NCBI GenBank assembly: GCA_944386355.1
Contig: CALXAU010000005.1
Coordinates: 1-34,198, forward strand
Reading direction: 5' to 3'
Length of the DNA: 34,198 bases
Origin: an uncultured Clostridia bacterium
Lineage (GTDB): Bacteria > Bacillota > Clostridia > TANB77 > CAG-508
The notes under the pieces were generated by a model. It did no database searches and was not told the origin of the DNA. It saw only the letters and a list, made by a program, of their open reading frames with translations. Made by a program: the position numbers and the translations under genes. Every line of letters starts with the position of its first letter. The first letter of the stretch is position 1. Below are positions 5,618-13,732 of the stretch, one piece after another.

Positions 5618-7927
5618 TTAATATTTTCGTTTCATTTGATTTAAAGTATCATTCATGCTTGGTGAAAATCTTCCATTAGAATATCCTGTTGTTTGATTTT
5701 TGTATCCTCCTTTTGATGTTTGTTGAGGTATATATGGATATACCATATTTCCCAATTCTTTAAGTATTTGCATAAAGGTTTTTGAGTATCCTTTTAAAGA
5801 TATTTCACAATTTATTATTTCTGCTAAATATTTAGTATATATTTCTTCTTCAAATGGTATAGAAATATATTTTATTGTATTTCTATCAAATAATTCTGTC
5901 ATAAAAGACATTGCTGGATCATTATAAAATGCCATTCCCCCAATAATTGTTTTGTCTGTTATTCCTCTTACACTAACGTTTTTATTAAGAATTATTCTTA
6001 GTTTTTGCTCTTCTAATATATTTCTTGCCTTTAATTCTCTTAAAAATGCTGTTAATGGTTGTATTGTTAAAATATCTAGAGATTGAATTAAATAAGTCTC
6101 TTGAGATTGTTTAAAATATCCAAATGGTGTTTCGAAATCTGTATCAATTAATATTAATGAATGATTTTGCAATAAAGTCTCAAGTATTGCATCTACATTA
6201 TTTATTGCATCATCTACATCTGGTAATGATGTATATACTGTTAAATTTGGATTTACTCTTATTCCTTCTGCTTGTCCTAATTGTAAATTTTCTATACATG
6301 CTGATGCTATGTTTCTTAAATTTTCTTCATTCTTTGTATAGATATAATATGCATTTCTATTTTGTGTTGTATCTAAAATTGCTGTATTTATTCCCATAGA
6401 AGACAATAATTCTGCTAAATTATTTACAATAAATGATGTTCCATTTTTACTTGTTCCTACAAATGTAACAATTTTTTTGTCTGGTGTTAGTAGTCTTGAG
6501 AAATCTACTGTACTATTATATTCTTTTCTTGAAGAATTGTTTTTATATGTTGTTTCTTCAATTCTATTATAGGTTTGAGTAACTGGTCTACTATTATATA
6601 CATTATTTGGAACTATTTCCTCTTCTTCATCTTCAAATCCTGGTAATACACTTTCTTCTTCGTCTTCCTCTTCTTGCATATAGTTATCATTTTGATAATC
6701 ATATTCATTTGTTTGATTTATATTATCAAATCCTGGTAGTACATTTTCTTCTTCATCTTCATCTTCTTCAAATCCTGGTATTACTAAATTTTCTTCTTCT
6801 CTTATAGGTGGTTGTTGTTTTTTTGGTCTTCCTCTTCCTCTTTTTGGTTCTTGTATAGGATTGAAGTCTTCTTCAATTTGAATTTGTTCTGGTACAGGAT
6901 TTTTTCTTGGTCTTCCTCTTTTCTTTTTTGGAGGCTCTTGAACTTCCTCTATTTTTTCTTCTTTAGTTTTATTAATATTATTTTCTTTTGCCATTTTTCC
7001 TAAATTTTCTCCTTGCAAAATTTCTTTATTTGTTAAAATTGGTTTTGGTTTTGAAAGTTTTCTTCCTCCTTCTGTATTAACAGAAGACGGAATAACTACT
7101 GGTTTTGACATAACTATATTTTTCTTTTGTCCTAATAATTTTTCACTAGGACCGCTATTTTCAGTATCTTCTTCGCCTTTTTTAGATTTTTTTGTAGTGC
7201 TAGTTTTTCTTATTTTGTCTGATACTGCATTATTAAAAGACATTACTGTTTGATATTTAGGTGATTTTTCTTCTAATACTGCTTTTACATTTAATGGTAA
7301 AAATTTTATAATTATTCTAAGTTGTGTATCATTATATTGTGCTGCAATATTATCAAAACTTTCTACATATCTTTTTTCATCTTTTCCTAATTTTTTATAA
7401 TATGCTAATATGTTTTGTATTTCTAACTCACTTACATCATTTTCGTTTTCAGCTTGATAATTTGCATCTTCTGCATCTATCTTATAGTATGTTTTTCCTT
7501 CTTTTTTTAAACGAGGTCTTTTAATTAATCGACATACTTCTTCTATACTTCTATCATTTCCAATTATCGCATTATAAATACCTATTGAAAATAGTTTTAC
7601 TAATATAGGCTCTGATTTTGTTCTTCTATCTGAACATATTAAAATGATAGGAATGTCATTACCTTTTATATTAGAAGCTTCATCACTTATGTTGTCCAAT
7701 TTATCAAAAATAAATTTGTCTATCTGGTCATATTGTGTATTTGAAAAGCTCTCTAAATCTTCACTAATTACAATTCTATCATATGTTTTGTCTTTTTGTA
7801 TTTCTTTTAATATTGCATTAAAGTAATAAACATTTTTATATGTGATAATTTGTTTATATTCTTTTTGATATTTATTTACTATAGATTTTGAGATTTCTTC
7901 ATTACTTACTGCAAATAAAACTTTCAT
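5618..7927 (-). CDS. TadZ/CpaE-like ATPase with receiver-like N-terminus and AT-hook linker
   Basis: A 769-aa, three-part protein. Residues 1-130 resemble an atypical response-regulator receiver (MKVLFAVSNEE, DRIVISEDLE, IPIILICSDRR). A long charged linker (about 240-480) carries two AT-hook motifs, KKRGRPRKNP (near 335) and KRGRGRPKKQQ (near 363), and three 'V-L/I-PGF' repeats in acidic context (near 382, 396 and 427). The C-terminal about 280 residues are a MinD/ParA-like ATPase of the CpaE/TadZ kind: VTFVGTSKNGTSFIVNNLAE at the P-loop, then NTAILDTTQN and SLILIDTDFE. The P-loop lacks the usual KGGVGKT, as in atypical TadZ proteins. CpaE/TadZ proteins position pilus or envelope machines at the membrane. 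It starts 3 nt after the small two-helix membrane protein gene. Confidence 0.8.
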   Translation of the reverse strand: MKVLFAVSNEEISKSIVNKYQKEYKQIITYKNVYYFNAILKEIQKDKTYDRIVISEDLESFSNTQYDQIDKFIFDKLDNISDEASNIKGNDIPIILICSDRRTKSEPILVKLFSIGIYNAIIGNDRSIEEVCRLIKRPRLKKEGKTYYKIDAEDANYQAENENDVSELEIQNILAYYKKLGKDEKRYVESFDNIAAQYNDTQLRIIIKFLPLNVKAVLEEKSPKYQTVMSFNNAVSDKIRKTSTTKKSKKGEEDTENSGPSEKLLGQKKNIVMSKPVVIPSSVNTEGGRKLSKPKPILTNKEILQGENLGKMAKENNINKTKEEKIEEVQEPPKKKRGRPRKNPVPEQIQIEEDFNPIQEPKRGRGRPKKQQPPIREEENLVIPGFEEDEDEEENVLPGFDNINQTNEYDYQNDNYMQEEEDEEESVLPGFEDEEEEIVPNNVYNSRPVTQTYNRIEETTYKNNSSRKEYNSTVDFSRLLTPDKKIVTFVGTSKNGTSFIVNNLAELLSSMGINTAILDTTQNRNAYYIYTKNEENLRNIASACIENLQLGQAEGIRVNPNLTVYTSLPDVDDAINNVDAILETLLQNHSLILIDTDFETPFGYFKQSQETYLIQSLDILTIQPLTAFLRELKARNILEEQKLRIILNKNVSVRGITDKTIIGGMAFYNDPAMSFMTELFDRNTIKYISIPFEEEIYTKYLAEIINCEISLKGYSKTFMQILKELGNMVYPYIPQQTSKGGYKNQTTGYSNGRFSPSMNDTLNQMKRKY

Positions 7928-7930
7928 TTG

Positions 7931-8338
7931 TTACCCCCTTCCAAATTTTACAAATACTGCAAATGCTAATGGTAAAATTTGGCATATAATTAATATAGTT
8001 ACAAAACTAACAATAAGTGCCATACCTTTTTCTAAAGTATCTAACTTTCTAACACCTATTACATATTGATGTATTGCTCCTATTGCAATTCCTAAAAAAC
8101 AAAGTGGAATACTATATATTCTTACTTGATTTAAAATGTAAGCAACTAATCCATATGTATCTGAGCCGTATTTTTGCTTATAATCTTCTAAAGATTTGGC
8201 TGTGTTTTCTTTTATCTCTACTAGTTTGCTTTCTGTATTTTCATCTAATACTTTTTCTGTAGCATATACAGGATTTATTATACTTATTATTGATAGTATA
8301 ATAATTCCAAGAAAAATTATACTTGCTACTTTTTTCAT
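7931..8338 (-). CDS. Small secreted/membrane protein with signal peptide and two C-terminal helices
   Basis: A 135-aa protein beginning with a classic signal peptide (residues 1-26, likely cut after PVYA), then a short charged region (27-60), then two hydrophobic segments (about 74-95 and 106-131) joined by the basic turn VRKLDTLEKG. This is the layout of VirB2/TrbC-type pilins and of small conjugation membrane proteins, but no diagnostic residues prove it. The ATG at 8338 has an AAGGGG site upstream. A longer reading frame extends to 8458 but would overlap the upstream gene and put 40 residues before the signal peptide, so I reject it. It is followed after 3 nt by the CpaE-like ATPase, which suggests the two products work together. 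Confidence 0.75.
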   Translation of the reverse strand: MKKVASIIFLGIIILSIISIINPVYATEKVLDENTESKLVEIKENTAKSLEDYKQKYGSDTYGLVAYILNQVRIYSIPLCFLGIAIGAIHQYVIGVRKLDTLEKGMALIVSFVTILIICQILPLAFAVFVKFGRG

Positions 8339-8444
8339 TTTTTGTTTACCCCTTTCTTTAGAGTATTTACGGAATTTACATATTTTATATACTATTCTAT
8401 CATACAATAAGTTTAAAAAAATAGCAATAATTTTCTTGAAAAAT

Positions 8445-9650
8445 TTACAATTTATCATATAAGTAGCTCATATGACTATATACTTTGTTTGCCCAGTTTT
8501 TATCAGTTGCATATCTTTTATTTACTCCACTTAATGTTGGTCCATTATAATATGTTCCTATTGCTTTTTCATTACTATATATGCTTGTACCTTTAGGATT
8601 CAAGTAATATTTAACAAAAACTCTTGCAATTAAATCGATTCCTTCTGAAACATTTGAAAAATTATATGCACTTTTATATGGACTATTATCATATGCACCA
8701 TATCCAAAAAGATTATTTTTTTGTTTTGATATATTTGAAGTCCCCCAATTACTTTCATGAATTGCAACTGCTGCTACAAAAACTCCATTAATATTATATT
8801 GTTTTTCTATATAATAAAAATATTCTGCATTTTGTGAAAATATTTTATTTACATCTTTTGAATCTGTTAATATTTGCTTAAATTGTTCTAAACTCAAGTT
8901 ACTAGGTTTATTTAATTGTATATCAAAATTTATATTTTTTGTTATATTTGAATTGTTATTTTGAACTTCTTCTTGTATTTCATAATTTTTGTTTGATGCT
9001 ATTGATTCTTTCTTTACCCAACCTGTTGCATTTTTACTATTAATATAATACCAATACTCATTTTTTTCTAAAATTGTAATTTCATCTGTTTTTAAAAGTG
9101 TTGCTATTTTTTGGCTATCTTCTTTAGGTTCTATCATAACTGATAATCTATCAGAAGTTACATATGCTGTTTCTCCAATTTGTGGATCATATTTTTTTAT
9201 TGTACTAGAAGAACCAACTTCTACAATTTTATTAATTGACGATTTCAATATTTTTGAGCTTAGTTGTTCTTCCGAGATCACATTACCATTTTCATATTTT
9301 TTCTTAATAACAACTTCTTGCATCCCAGTTCTTCCTTCTTGAATAACTTGTAATGTGCCTTTTGGTAATTTGTTATTTGTTTTATATTCAGTTATGTATT
9401 CTATTTCTTCTTGCTTTGTTTCTATTTTTTCTATAGGCTCATTAAGATTTGCTTTTATTTTTTCTTCTATATCTTTTTCATCTATTTTATTTGCATTACT
9501 AATTTTTATTTCTTGTTCTATACTTGTTTCTTTTGCATATATTTCATTATTTAAAAAATATAGGTTATAAAATGTTAATATGTATAATAAAATAATAATG
9601 GAAGTAAAAAATAGAATTATTTTTTTTATTGTTATTTTTTTATTTTTCAT
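8445..9650 (-). CDS. Secreted G5-SH3-glucosaminidase cell wall hydrolase
   Basis: A 401-aa exported protein. An N-terminal signal/anchor helix (about 7-30) is followed by a charged region, a G5-like domain (about 85-155, with GRTGMQEVVIKKKYENG), a bacterial SH3 domain (about 160-225, ending WYYINSKNATGWVKKESI) and a C-terminal N-acetylglucosaminidase domain (about 255-401). The catalytic region is AAVAIHESNWGTS, with the expected Glu, followed by NNLFGYGAYD. The enzyme should cleave the glycan backbone of peptidoglycan. The ATG at 9650 has AGGTG 8 nt upstream, and a near-consensus sigma-A promoter lies at 9670-9698. It is the first gene of the block leading to the two-helix protein and the CpaE-like ATPase. 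Confidence 0.9.
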   Translation of the reverse strand: MKNKKITIKKIILFFTSIIILLYILTFYNLYFLNNEIYAKETSIEQEIKISNANKIDEKDIEEKIKANLNEPIEKIETKQEEIEYITEYKTNNKLPKGTLQVIQEGRTGMQEVVIKKKYENGNVISEEQLSSKILKSSINKIVEVGSSSTIKKYDPQIGETAYVTSDRLSVMIEPKEDSQKIATLLKTDEITILEKNEYWYYINSKNATGWVKKESIASNKNYEIQEEVQNNNSNITKNINFDIQLNKPSNLSLEQFKQILTDSKDVNKIFSQNAEYFYYIEKQYNINGVFVAAVAIHESNWGTSNISKQKNNLFGYGAYDNSPYKSAYNFSNVSEGIDLIARVFVKYYLNPKGTSIYSNEKAIGTYYNGPTLSGVNKRYATDKNWANKVYSHMSYLYDKL

Positions 9651-9669
9651 TCGTTTTTCACCTACGTTT

Positions 9670-9698
9670 ATTTTAATTGTTTAAGTATTTTTTGTCAA
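9670..9698 (-). promoter_or_regulatory. Sigma-A promoter of the wall hydrolase block
   Basis: On the minus strand TTGACA (9698-9693), a 17-nt spacer and TAAAAT (9675-9670). Transcription should begin near 9663, only some 13 nt before the start codon of the glucosaminidase gene. Confidence 0.75.
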
Positions 9699-9735
9699 TT
9701 GTAAAATTTGTTACAAGTTAAGATTATTCAACTAC

Positions 9736-9764
9736 TTGCTTTTATGCAAAAATTGTAATATATT
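9736..9764 (+). promoter_or_regulatory. Probable sigma-A promoter for the plus-strand gene pair
   Basis: TTGCTT (9736-9741), a 17-nt spacer and TATATT (9759-9764), divergent from the hydrolase promoter. Transcription would start near 9771, giving a leader of about 80 nt that contains the tiny reading frame at 9787-9834. Confidence 0.55.
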
Positions 9765-9786
9765 ATATTTAAATTACTAAGGAGAA

Positions 9787-9834
9787 ATGTTGAAAAATAA
9801 TTACAATTCTTTTCCAAACCAATTTATATTTTAG
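9787..9834 (+). CDS. Possible 15-aa upstream peptide
   Basis: AAGGAGAA precedes ATG at 9787 (TTG at 9790 is better spaced). The frame reads MLKNNYNSFPNQFIF and stops at 9834, 19 nt before the next gene's start codon. The good ribosome site is the only support; it could be a leader peptide or chance. Confidence 0.25.
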   Translation: MLKNNYNSFPNQFIF

Positions 9835-9853
9835 GAAGGAATGAGATTAATTT

Positions 9854-10660
9854 ATGACTAAAAAGAAAAAATTTTTTCTAGTTATTTTTGTTGTTTTAAG
9901 TATTATTCTTCTTTGTTCTTTTATTTTTATATTTTCTATTAAAATGATACAAAAATATAATTTTGAAAAAAGTTTTTTAAATGAAGCACAAATGAATACA
10001 GAAACTATCTTTTCTGTAAAAAATATTGTTTTTTTTAGTGGTGTTGATGTAAAAAATAGGACAAGTTCTGTTACAAATTTTACTATTGAAAATTTATTTC
10101 AATATACAGATATGGCTATTTTTATAGATAATCATATAAATACTAATGAAAATAATCTAAAAAATACTTTAAAAGCTTTAAGAATTGAAAACATAAATTT
10201 TACAAAACTACCTGAATTAGGGAATGTTTCTTTATACTATAGAAATTTTTCTAATTTTGCAAAAAGTAGTTTTTCTGAAGATAAGAAAATAGAAAAAGAT
10301 TTTTCTTTTTTAATTACAGCTGATGAGCAAACAACTTTTGAAGAACCTTATTTATATAATAATTGTGCAAATCCAATTACACTTACATTTGAAAATTCTA
10401 ATATAAAAACAGATTATACTATTACAGATACATCTATTCCCATTACATATGACGGAACTTTATTAAAAAGATGTAATGTTTTACTAAGTTCTATTAGTTG
10501 TGCTTTTTCTTTTGATATAATAATTACTAATAATTTAGATCAAGAATTCAAATGCACTGTTTTTATTGATATCCCACTAGAGGATACAAATTCTTCTATT
10601 TTAGACGGAAAAATAATAACTAAAAAGGAATTGAATTCTGCATTTTATAGATATAAATAA
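9854..10660 (+). CDS. Hypothetical membrane-anchored protein
   Basis: A 268-aa protein with a lysine-rich start and one strong N-terminal membrane helix (about 8-30), then about 235 residues probably outside the cell. That part is rich in Asn, Thr, Phe and Ser, with beta-strand-like alternation and four cysteines (in NNCANP, KRCNVLL, SSISCAF and EFKCTV) that could form disulfides. I do not recognise a family. A GGAAGG site lies 13 nt before the ATG. It is 36 nt upstream of the acyl-CoA synthetase start and on the same strand, so the two are likely co-transcribed. Substrate or wall association is possible but not shown by any motif. Confidence 0.7.
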   Translation: MTKKKKFFLVIFVVLSIILLCSFIFIFSIKMIQKYNFEKSFLNEAQMNTETIFSVKNIVFFSGVDVKNRTSSVTNFTIENLFQYTDMAIFIDNHINTNENNLKNTLKALRIENINFTKLPELGNVSLYYRNFSNFAKSSFSEDKKIEKDFSFLITADEQTTFEEPYLYNNCANPITLTFENSNIKTDYTITDTSIPITYDGTLLKRCNVLLSSISCAFSFDIIITNNLDQEFKCTVFIDIPLEDTNSSILDGKIITKKELNSAFYRYK

Positions 10661-10696
10661 TATAATTTGTGCTTTGAGAAAGGAATGTGTTTAAAA

Positions 10697-12433
10697 ATGA
10701 AACAAGAAAAAAAAATAATAAGTGAAGAACTAAAAAGCAAGTACCATAAAACAGAAGAAGTAACAAATTTTAAGGACATGCTCTATAGAAGTGCTAGTAT
10801 TTATAAAACTAGAACTGCTTTTAAATTAAAAGATAAAGATAATAAGATTTATAATTTATCATATGAACAATTTAAAGATGATGTTGTAAGTTTAGGAACT
10901 TATCTAATTTCAAAAGGATTTCTAAATAAAAAAATTGCCGTTATTGGAAAAAACAGTTATAATTGGGCTGTTAGCTATCTAGCCGCTTCAATTGTAGGCA
11001 TTGTTGTTCCAATAGATAAAGAATTACATTCTGATGATGTAATTAATTTTATGAATGTTTCAGAAGCTGTTTGTATTATAGGAGATAATAAAAATCTAAA
11101 TCAAATAATAGAAAAAAAAGAAAAGCTTTCAAAATCTGATATTTGTTTTATAAGTTTTGAGAATGATAATAATTTTTTAGATTTTTCTAAAATAAAAAAT
11201 TTAGGTACAGAATTATTTAAAAATGGAGATACATCATTTGAAAAAATTACTATTAATCCTGATGAAATGAGAATTTTGTTATTTACTTCTGGAACAACTG
11301 GTAATGCAAAGGGTGTTTGTTTATCTCAAAGAAATATATGTTCAAATATTTTGTCTACTTATGGAATTGTAAAAGTAAAAAGAAGTGATTTATTTTTTTC
11401 TATTTTGCCTTTACATCATACTTATGAATGCACTTTAGGTTTTTTACTACCAATATACAGTGGTGCAAGTATAGCATATTGCGACGGTCTTAGATATATA
11501 TCACAAAATATGCAAGAATATCATCCTTCTGTTATTTTATGTGTTCCTTTACTCTTAGAAAATGTTTATAAAAAAATTGTTAAATCTTTAAATACTTCTT
11601 TACCTGAAAAGTACAGAGATAAAGAAAATAAAAATCCTTTTTCTTCATTACCTTTTTTTATGAAGCCTATTGTTAAAAATAAAATTAAAAATACTTTAGG
11701 TGGAAGATTAAGAGTTTTTATTGTAGGAGCTGCTGCAACTAACCCTCTTATTGTAGACGATTTTGAAAAATTAGGGTTACTTACACTTCAAGGATATGGC
11801 CTTACTGAATGTTCTCCTTTAGTTGCAGGAAATAATGATTTTTATCACAAATCTGATAGTGCAGGTCTTCCTATCCCTAATGTTGATTATAAAATAGATA
11901 ACCCAAATGATGAAGGTATAGGAGAAATTATAGTTAAAGGTCCTAATGTTATGCTTGGATATTATAATAATGAAGAAGAAACAAAGAGAGTTTTAGTTAA
12001 TGGATGGTTTCACACTGGTGATTTAGGTAAAATTGATGAAAAAGGATATTTATATATTACTGGTAGATGTAAAAGTGTTATTGTAACAAAAAATGGAAAA
12101 AATATTTATCCAGAGGAAGTTGAATATTACTTAAATGATAGTCCTTTAATTTCTGAATCATTAGTTTTAGGAATTCATAAAGAAAATGATGATGAAACAT
12201 ATATTAATGCTCAAATTTTTCCTAATATGGAAGCAATTATTGAATATTTTAAGGGAAGTGTTCCTACAAAAGAAGAGATTAAAAAGATTATTTCTGATGT
12301 AGTTTCTAGTGTTAATAGCAAATTACCTAATTACAAACATATTAAAGGGTTTGTTATTCGTGATAAAGAATTTGATAAGACTACAACACAGAAAATAAAA
12401 CGTTATGGAGATAATATAAATAATAAATCGTAA
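10697..12433 (+). CDS. Long-chain acyl-CoA synthetase / AMP-binding ligase
   Basis: A 578-aa adenylate-forming enzyme of the long-chain fatty acid-CoA ligase type, which activates a carboxylic acid with ATP and CoA. All core motifs are present: the phosphate-binding loop LLFTSGTTGNAKGVCLS, the adenine-site QGYGLTECSP, the hinge and ribose-binding region GWFHTGDLGKIDEKGYLYITGR, GKNIYPEEVE, and a C-terminal Lys in KTTTQKIKRYG. I prefer the ATG at 10697 (AAAGGA 12 nt upstream) over the in-frame ATGs at 10667 and 10685, which lack a well-spaced site. The exact acid cannot be told. The stop codon lies inside a bidirectional terminator hairpin shared with the convergent prepilin peptidase gene. Confidence 0.93.
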   Translation: MKQEKKIISEELKSKYHKTEEVTNFKDMLYRSASIYKTRTAFKLKDKDNKIYNLSYEQFKDDVVSLGTYLISKGFLNKKIAVIGKNSYNWAVSYLAASIVGIVVPIDKELHSDDVINFMNVSEAVCIIGDNKNLNQIIEKKEKLSKSDICFISFENDNNFLDFSKIKNLGTELFKNGDTSFEKITINPDEMRILLFTSGTTGNAKGVCLSQRNICSNILSTYGIVKVKRSDLFFSILPLHHTYECTLGFLLPIYSGASIAYCDGLRYISQNMQEYHPSVILCVPLLLENVYKKIVKSLNTSLPEKYRDKENKNPFSSLPFFMKPIVKNKIKNTLGGRLRVFIVGAAATNPLIVDDFEKLGLLTLQGYGLTECSPLVAGNNDFYHKSDSAGLPIPNVDYKIDNPNDEGIGEIIVKGPNVMLGYYNNEEETKRVLVNGWFHTGDLGKIDEKGYLYITGRCKSVIVTKNGKNIYPEEVEYYLNDSPLISESLVLGIHKENDDETYINAQIFPNMEAIIEYFKGSVPTKEEIKKIISDVVSSVNSKLPNYKHIKGFVIRDKEFDKTTTQKIKRYGDNINNKS

Positions 12434-12458
12434 TTAAAAATATTAATTGCGATTTATT
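12422..12458. terminator. Bidirectional terminator between convergent genes
   Basis: A 15-bp stem, AATAAATCGTAATTA (12422-12436) against TAATTGCGATTTATT (12444-12458), one wobble, 7-nt loop, flanked by A- and T-rich sequence. It contains the stop codon of the ligase gene and reaches the stop of the prepilin peptidase gene. Confidence 0.75.
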
Positions 12459-13206
12459 ATTTATATAAACCTAAAGTAAAAATTTGTAATAATATCATTT
12501 TTATTGTTTCAAAAGGTACATATATACTAATTAAAGCACCTAATACGATAAATGGGCCAAATGGTATGTATTCATTAGATTTTTTTATATGTGTTGCAAG
12601 TAAAAATATACTTAGTACAGCACCTATTAAAAAAGATAATAATGTAATTATTATTATATTAGAAAGTCCAAAAACTATTCCAAGTGCTCCCATTAATTTT
12701 ACATCACCAAATCCCATTGCTTCTTTTCCATAGAATAATCCTCCTAAGAAAGTTATAATAAAGAATATTCCTGCTCCTGCACACATTCCAAGTAACATAT
12801 TTATAGATATTGCTACATCTGATAAACCATATAAAAAAGCAAATACTATACCAACTTCTAATAATGTTAGATTAAGCCTATTTGGAATTATTTGATACTT
12901 ATAATCAATTACAAATACTGATAATAGCATTGGTGTAACTATTAAAAATTTTATTAGATCTAAATTTTCTATTACAGAATTATGAATTCCATAAACATAT
13001 ACTAAAAATACGTATATTATTGAAGTTAATATCATTAATATGTAATTTGGTTTAAATTCTAATTTATATTCTTTTATAATGTCTAAAGAAATTACTTTTT
13101 TATATTCTGGAAGTCTTTTATTTGTCCAATCCACAATTTGCCCTACAAATAAACCTATTATTGCAAATATAGCATAATAAAATATTGGTACATCATTTAT
13201 ATACAT
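12457..13206 (-). CDS. A24 family prepilin peptidase
   Basis: A 249-aa polytopic membrane protein with about seven hydrophobic segments. Both catalytic aspartate motifs of type IV prepilin peptidases are seen: VIDYKYQIIPNRL (Asp near 103) and MGFGDVKLMGALG (GxGDxK, Asp near 170). The N-terminal zinc/methyltransferase domain of PilD/ComC is absent, as in many short Firmicutes A24 enzymes. It should cut prepilin leaders at the cytoplasmic face of the membrane. A plausible substrate is the prepilin-like segment encoded at 20977-22075. The ATG at 13206 has AAGGAG upstream. It follows yqeG by 11 nt. Confidence 0.93.
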   Translation of the reverse strand: MYINDVPIFYYAIFAIIGLFVGQIVDWTNKRLPEYKKVISLDIIKEYKLEFKPNYILMILTSIIYVFLVYVYGIHNSVIENLDLIKFLIVTPMLLSVFVIDYKYQIIPNRLNLTLLEVGIVFAFLYGLSDVAISINMLLGMCAGAGIFFIITFLGGLFYGKEAMGFGDVKLMGALGIVFGLSNIIIITLLSFLIGAVLSIFLLATHIKKSNEYIPFGPFIVLGALISIYVPFETIKMILLQIFTLGLYK

Positions 13207-13217
13207 CTATTTTCTCC

Positions 13218-13715
13218 TTATTTTAATATTTTTTCTTTTATTTTATTTTTCAAATTATTTTCTATAGGTCTTTTCCATGCCGTATACCAATAGTCTTTTT
13301 CATTTATGGGATCAACTAATATTGTAAACATATTACATCTGTTTCCTCCAATAATATCTGTAAATAGTTGATCTCCTACTACTCCTATTTGTTCCGGACT
13401 TTCTCCAATTTCTTTTTGAATTTTTAAAAAATTAAGCTTTAATGGCTTTTTGGCAAATGTCTTATATTGCACTTGCAGCTCATTTGCAACTTTTTCTACT
13501 TTTTGTTTTTTATTTGAGTTTGATAAAATATATAATTTTATTCCATTTTCTCTTAACTCTTTTGCCCATTGCTTTTTTGTGCTTGATAAATTTTCTTTAT
13601 AATCTATTAGAGTATTATCTACATCGAGTATTAATGCCTTTAATTTTTTTTTTCTTAAAAATTCTATTGTTATATCTTCTACTTTTAAAAAATATGCTTT
13701 TGGATATAAGATCAT
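13218..13715 (-). CDS. yqeG: YqeG family HAD IIIA-type phosphatase
   Basis: A 165-aa HAD-superfamily phosphatase of the YqeG type. Motif I is LKALILDVDNTLIDYKE (nucleophile Asp plus Asp), motif II IKLYILSNSNKKQKVE, Lys in FAKKPLKLNFLK, and motif III IGVVGDQLFTDIIGGNR. The YPKAYFLKVEDITIEFLRKK leader is typical for the family. The substrate in bacteria is not certain; eukaryotic relatives dephosphorylate phosphatidylglycerophosphate, and a pgsA gene is present further right in this window. I chose the ATG at 13715 because GGGAG lies 5 nt upstream, whereas the in-frame ATG at 13730 has none. It begins 17 nt after the SleB-like gene. Confidence 0.92.
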   Translation of the reverse strand: MILYPKAYFLKVEDITIEFLRKKKLKALILDVDNTLIDYKENLSSTKKQWAKELRENGIKLYILSNSNKKQKVEKVANELQVQYKTFAKKPLKLNFLKIQKEIGESPEQIGVVGDQLFTDIIGGNRCNMFTILVDPINEKDYWYTAWKRPIENNLKNKIKEKILK

Positions 13716-13732
13716 TTCTTCTCCCTTCATTT

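Noticed and set aside
6124-6399. Plus-strand open frame of about 90 codons rich in Leu and Tyr inside the CpaE-like gene.
   Set aside because: It is antisense to a well-supported gene, has no ribosome site, and the Leu/Phe/Tyr bias is what AT-rich minus-strand coding DNA gives when read backwards. Many similar frames across the window were dropped for the same reason.
5618-7927. Calling the large ATPase a chromosome-partition MinD or ParA.
   Set aside because: The P-loop is atypical, the receiver-like N-terminus and long linker match TadZ/CpaE-type proteins, and no MinC/MinE or ParB partner is adjacent.
8339-8458. Extended N-terminus for the two-helix protein starting at 8458.
   Set aside because: It overlaps the glucosaminidase gene end, adds a basic segment before a clear signal peptide, and has no ribosome site.
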